Shown: positions 5,783-8,280 of the stretch, in pieces | Numbering within the stretch: position 1 is the first letter of the stretch | Layout: each line of letters begins with the position of its first letter | Assembly (NCBI GenBank): GCA_023389275.1 | Contig: JAEWEN010000030.1 | Location: 1-8,280 of the forward strand | DNA from: Bacillota bacterium | Lineage (GTDB): Bacteria; Bacillota; Clostridia; Clostridiales; Caloramatoraceae | Direction of reading: 5' to 3' | DNA: 8,280 bases | The notes under the pieces: generated by a model | What the model was told of the DNA's origin: nothing | Database searches by the model: none | What the model saw: the letters and a program-made list of their open reading frames with translations, nothing else | Program-made: the position numbers and the translations under genes

Positions 5783-6518
5783 TGAAGACAAAATATATAT
5801 AAAAATAGCACTTGTAGTAATAGTTGTAGGATACAGTATATCTACTTTAATGCCTTCTGAGATTTTTAAAGGTATTTATTCAATGGTTTATTCTGTAGTT
5901 TTTATAGCATTTGTTATTGCTCCTTTATTTATATACTATAGAAATTTTAATGCAGGTCACTATAAATACATTTATATAACTCCTGTTAAAAAGTCTTATG
6001 TTCTTTTTACTTCATTAAAGGTTTGGTTTATAGGTTTTACTTTATTTTTAGCTTTAATAGTGTTTTTAGGTATCATTAAGGTAAATCCCATACTTCTTTT
6101 TAAATATACAAACTGGACATATTTTTCTATTACATTTTTTCATCTAGCAGCAATATGTATTAGTTTAAATATGATTTTTATAGCACTTGATATTATAGCT
6201 GTAGTAAAAGGAATCCCAAGAATAATAACACTTATTTTAGGTGGATTAATTATTGGATTTAGAGGGATTGCTCCAGAGTTTTTTATTTATAATGTAGAAA
6301 CTAATGTTACTTTATTTGATTATCTACAGTTAATAGCAGATTTTTCTAGGGACTATGACCCTTCATCAATACCTACAACAGTAAATTCTTATTCTATGAA
6401 TATTGGTTATGATGTTATAGCTTTTATAATAGGTGGTATACTATTTATATATGCTTTAAGTATATTTGAAAACTATAATGGAGAAAAATACAAAGGGTTT
6501 TCAAAGTTTAAGATTTAA
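5739..6518 (+). CDS. ABC-2-type permease subunit 2
   Basis: A 259-residue membrane protein with about six predicted helices (roughly 19-37, 47-66, 93-113, 129-153, 158-178 and 223-242) and a polar stretch before the last helix. Its helix layout mirrors permease subunit 1, so the two probably pair as a heterodimer with the ATPase. The start ATG has a very strong AAGGAGG (5725-5731) seven bases upstream, although it lies inside the preceding gene and gives a 44-base overlap. The overlap is therefore likely real rather than a start error. The first 16 residues are polar and cytoplasmic. The substrate cannot be told from the sequence. Confidence 0.85.
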   Translation: MKESGMTNGLKNWTSEDKIYIKIALVVIVVGYSISTLMPSEIFKGIYSMVYSVVFIAFVIAPLFIYYRNFNAGHYKYIYITPVKKSYVLFTSLKVWFIGFTLFLALIVFLGIIKVNPILLFKYTNWTYFSITFFHLAAICISLNMIFIALDIIAVVKGIPRIITLILGGLIIGFRGIAPEFFIYNVETNVTLFDYLQLIADFSRDYDPSSIPTTVNSYSMNIGYDVIAFIIGGILFIYALSIFENYNGEKYKGFSKFKI

Positions 6519-6530
6519 GAAGGTGAAATT

Positions 6531-7373
6531 TTGAAGGTAGGATTAGTTTTAGAAGGGGGAGCCATGAGAGCTTCTTATACTGTAGGTATACTAGATGGTT
6601 TAATGGATAATAACATTTTAGTAGACTATTTAATTGGTGTATCAGCAGGTGCTAGTAATGGAGTTTCATATGTGTCTGGTCAAAGAGGAAGAGGATATAG
6701 AATAGTTAAAAATTATATAAACGATAAAAGATATGTTAGCTTTTCTAATTTTTTAAAAACAAAATCAATGTTTGGAATGGATTTTATATTTGAAGAAATA
6801 GCCCATAATTTAGATCCATTTGATTATGAAGCATTTAAAAAGTCAAAGTGTGATTTTGTAGCAGCTGCAACAGATATTGAAACAGGAAAACCTGTTTACT
6901 TTGGTAAAAATGATTTAGATAATGATACTACAGTACTTCGTGCATCATCATCACTTCCTATTTTCTCGCCAGTAGTAGAATATAAAGGAAGAAAGTATTT
7001 AGATGGAGGCACATCAGATCCAATACCTGTTAAAAAAGCATTAGAAGATGGTTGTGATAAGGTTATTGTTGTTTTAACTAGGGAAAAGGGACATGTGAAA
7101 TCTCCAGAAAAACTAAGAGGGGTATATAAAAGGGTTTTAAAAAAGTATCCTAAAATGATAGATGTTTTAGATAATAGACACACTATATACAACGACTGTT
7201 TAAAATATGTATATGACTTAGAAGAAAAGGGAAAAGCTTTAGTAATAGCCCCAGATACACCTCTTGGAATAGGTAGATTTGATAAAAATATAGAAAAACT
7301 TACTAATATATATAACAAAGGACTAAGTGATATAGATAATTTAAAAAATAAAATATTAGATTTTATAAAATAA
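6531..7373 (+). CDS. Patatin-like phospholipase
   Basis: A 280-residue predicted lipid acyl hydrolase. It has the oxyanion-hole loop EGGAMR (8-13), the nucleophile motif GVSAG (36-40, S38) and the DGG motif (158-160, D158) that completes the Ser-Asp dyad. The usual third Gly of the GGG loop is Ala11. No signal peptide is present, so it should act in the cytoplasm or at the inner membrane face. The length and motifs resemble the YjjU-like group of bacterial patatins; which lipid it cleaves is unknown. The start is TTG, five bases after AAGGTG (6520-6525). It lies 12 bases after permease subunit 2 and is the last gene of the operon, which suggests a lipid-related job linked to the exporter. Confidence 0.94.
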   Translation: MKVGLVLEGGAMRASYTVGILDGLMDNNILVDYLIGVSAGASNGVSYVSGQRGRGYRIVKNYINDKRYVSFSNFLKTKSMFGMDFIFEEIAHNLDPFDYEAFKKSKCDFVAAATDIETGKPVYFGKNDLDNDTTVLRASSSLPIFSPVVEYKGRKYLDGGTSDPIPVKKALEDGCDKVIVVLTREKGHVKSPEKLRGVYKRVLKKYPKMIDVLDNRHTIYNDCLKYVYDLEEKGKALVIAPDTPLGIGRFDKNIEKLTNIYNKGLSDIDNLKNKILDFIK

Positions 7374-7402
7374 AAAGTAAGCAAAAAATGCTTACTTTTT
7401 TT
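7372..7402 (+). terminator. Bidirectional terminator between the patatin and channel genes
   Basis: A 12-bp stem (7372-7383 with 7389-7400, core GTAAGCA/TGCTTAC) with an AAAAA loop has an A-tract on the left and a T-tract on the right. It ends the patatin operon. On the minus strand it overlaps the stop region of the channel gene and ends that transcript. Confidence 0.9.
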
Positions 7403-7928
7403 GTCTATGAGAATTTCTAAGAGATTCTTTTAATTGACTAAATCCTGAGAAGGCTATAACTATTATAAAAAATGAATATATAACCTCTGCTATAACAAGT
7501 ATTCTAGCAAATGAAGAGGCTGCTGCTATATCTCCAAAGCCTACAGTTGCAAATGTTACGCAACTAAAATATAAAAATGAAATAAAAATTTCTATAGGAT
7601 TATCTCCAATATTACCTGTAAAGTGTGTATTTGATAATTGATATATAAAGAAATAATTTATTGCAAAAAATATTACTCCAGATATTGCTGCAACAGAAAT
7701 ATTTACAACAGCCATACCAGTTGATATTTTATTTTGACTAGCACGAAATATTGATTTAAATGAGTATGCTATTAAATATCCATAAAACACAATTCCAAGC
7801 CATATCATAATTGCATATCCTAATGAATCTTCTATGTAAAGCTGTAGAATCTTAAGTGATAAAATATATAGTACATATAAAATAAGTGCAGGAACAGGTT
7901 TATAAAGTGAAAACTTAAATTTTTTCAT
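7392..7928 (-). CDS. Potassium-channel-like membrane protein (ion channel 2 pore)
   Basis: A 178-residue predicted K+ channel subunit. The pore has the selectivity filter TVGFGD (residues 128-133), a common variant of TVGYGD, after a pore helix (about 111-127). It is framed by membrane helices at about 71-98 and 141-163. Two more helices precede the pore module (about 11-32 and 36-57), giving four helices in all; no voltage-sensor arginine ladder and no RCK domain are seen. The start is ATG at 7928, preceded by GGAGG (7933-7937). A longer open frame reaching 8060 is rejected because its extra part covers the 5S promoter and lacks a binding site. It is convergent with the patatin operon and divergent from the 5S unit. 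Confidence 0.88.
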   Translation of the reverse strand: MKKFKFSLYKPVPALILYVLYILSLKILQLYIEDSLGYAIMIWLGIVFYGYLIAYSFKSIFRASQNKISTGMAVVNISVAAISGVIFFAINYFFIYQLSNTHFTGNIGDNPIEIFISFLYFSCVTFATVGFGDIAAASSFARILVIAEVIYSFFIIVIAFSGFSQLKESLRNSHRQKK

Positions 7929-7958
7929 ATATCCTCCAAGTAATAAAGTATATAAACT

Positions 7959-7964
7959 ATTATA
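7959..7964 (-). promoter_or_regulatory. Candidate -10 box of the channel gene
   Basis: TATAAT on the minus strand about 30 bases before the start codon. No clear -35 box stands at the proper distance (TTATAG at 7982-7987 is the nearest). It is a plausible site for a weak promoter in very AT-rich DNA, where chance matches are common. Confidence 0.35.
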
Positions 7965-8009
7965 TAGTAAAAAACTTATTTCTATAATAAAAAAATATAA
8001 AAATAGGTG

Positions 8010-8038
8010 TTGACATAATAGATTAATAGGAATATAAT
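8010..8038 (+). promoter_or_regulatory. Perfect-consensus sigma-A promoter of the 5S-tRNA-Leu unit
   Basis: TTGACA (8010-8015) and TATAAT (8033-8038) match the consensus at every base and are exactly 17 bases apart, in an AT-rich setting. This is the strongest promoter in the window, as expected for a stable RNA unit. Transcription should start near 8045, about 24 bases before the 5S gene. The leader has a small hairpin (GTCAG 8046-8050 with CTGAC 8061-8065), possibly used in processing. Confidence 0.93.
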
Positions 8039-8068
8039 ATATCTTGTCAGTAAGAAACAACTGACGCA

Positions 8069-8192
8069 GTAATTAGGTGATGATGGCAAAGAGGATACAC
8101 CCGTTCCCATTCCGAACACGAAGGTTAAGCTCTTTAACGCCGATAGTACTAGTCTGGAGACGGACTGGGAGGGTAGGAAGTCGCCTAGTAAC
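8069..8192 (+). rRNA. rrf: 5S rRNA, complete, not linked to 23S
   Basis: A complete 5S rRNA. The terminal helix forms between GTAATTAGG (8069-8077) and CCTAGTAAC (8184-8192) with one mismatch; the mature ends are probably one to three bases inside these limits, for about 118-120 nt. The conserved loop segments CCGTTCCCATTCCGAACACG (8101-8120) and GGTTAAGCTC are present, and the arm AGTCTG-GAGA-CGGACT closes with a GNRA tetraloop. The gene has its own consensus promoter and a protein gene on the other strand upstream, so it is not the end of a 16S-23S-5S operon. It helps anchor the 50S central protuberance, and tRNA-Leu follows after two bases. Confidence 0.95.
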
Positions 8193-8280
8193 ATGCGGAT
8201 GTGGCGGAATTGGCAGACGCGCTAGACTTAGGATCTAGTGTCCAGTACGTGGGGGTTCAAGTCCCTCCATCCGCACCAAA
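8154..8280. repeat. Direct terminal repeat, right copy
   Basis: Identical to bases 1-127. This copy belongs to the complete 5S-tRNA-Leu unit and reaches the last base of the window, so identity could extend further to the right. Base 128 on the left copy begins the terminator; what follows base 8280 in the genome cannot be seen. Confidence 0.97.
8195..8278 (+). tRNA. tRNA-Leu (anticodon UAG), right copy
   Basis: Identical in all 84 bases to the tRNA at the left end, with acceptor stem GCGGATG/CATCCGC, anticodon TAG at 8229-8231 and encoded CCA at 8276-8278. It is cotranscribed with the 5S gene two bases upstream. Its terminator is outside the window. It may be a second genomic copy or, if the contig is circular, the same gene as the left copy. 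Confidence 0.97.

Noticed and set aside
6896..7384. Open frame of 162 codons on the minus strand inside the patatin gene
   Set aside because: It lies antisense to a gene with intact catalytic motifs, overlaps the terminator, has a Ser/Leu/Phe-rich composition typical of antisense frames and no recognisable domain.
7929..8060. N-terminal extension of the channel protein by 44 residues
   Set aside because: The extension runs through the 5S promoter and leader, and a GGAGG site marks the inner ATG at 7928 as the start.
7982..8194. Open frame of 70 codons on the minus strand over the 5S gene
   Set aside because: It is antisense to the complete 5S rRNA and its consensus promoter, and the product has no family features.
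1..8280. Genuine small plasmid or circular mobile element
   Set aside because: The ends overlap, but there is no replication, mobilisation or recombination gene, uppP is a chromosomal housekeeping gene, and the overlap ends at a tRNA boundary. It is kept only as a minor alternative because of the DnaA-box cluster.
1..8280. CRISPR array, insertion sequence or prophage remnant
   Set aside because: No spaced short repeats, transposase frames, terminal inverted repeats or phage genes were found; the only long repeat is the terminal 5S-tRNA copy.

Overview
The window is AT-rich DNA (roughly 30% GC by eye), with strong AGGAGG-type ribosome binding sites, AGA-biased arginine codons, short hairpin plus T-tract terminators and a tRNA with encoded CCA. 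This points to a low-GC Firmicute, most likely a member of the Clostridia. The 5S rRNA also looks clostridial. Genus cannot be decided from the sequence. No rep, mobilisation, integrase, transposase or phage gene is visible, and the gene content reads as ordinary chromosome.

Ends: bases 1-127 are identical to bases 8154-8280. Both copies carry the 3' part of a 5S rRNA gene and a complete tRNA-Leu(UAG). The contig therefore looks circular (unit 8153 bp). However, the shared sequence stops two bases after the tRNA CCA end, which is where two dispersed 5S-tRNA-Leu copies would be expected to diverge. A false circle made by a repeat is the preferred reading. The right-hand copy is complete: a perfect-consensus sigma-A promoter, a short leader, a 5S gene with no 23S in front of it, and tRNA-Leu. 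The terminator of the unit is seen only after the left-hand copy.

Layout: (1) tRNA-Leu and terminator, then uppP (undecaprenyl-diphosphatase). (2) A divergent pair: an XRE-type helix-turn-helix protein on the minus strand and a membrane-anchored Hanks-type Ser/Thr kinase on the plus strand. They are driven from two face-to-face promoters whose -10 boxes overlap. (3) A small four-helix membrane protein and a DUF4352-like lipoprotein, probably cotranscribed. (4) A 166-bp intergenic region with three perfect DnaA boxes and one near-perfect box, then a promoter with a GntR-type operator. (5) A tightly packed operon: YtrA-type GntR repressor, ABC ATPase, two six-helix permeases and a patatin-like phospholipase. 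(6) On the minus strand, a small potassium-channel-like protein. (7) The 5S-tRNA-Leu unit.

How they fit together: most proteins act at the cell envelope (lipid carrier recycling, membrane kinase, lipoprotein, ABC exporter, lipid hydrolase, ion channel). UppP and YtrB/BcrA-type ABC exporters are both families linked to cell-wall antibiotic stress, so an envelope-stress neighbourhood is plausible, but that is inference. The points most worth follow-up are the DnaA-box cluster away from dnaA, the kinase/HTH pair with its overlapping promoters, and the stand-alone duplicated 5S-tRNA-Leu unit that closes the contig on itself.
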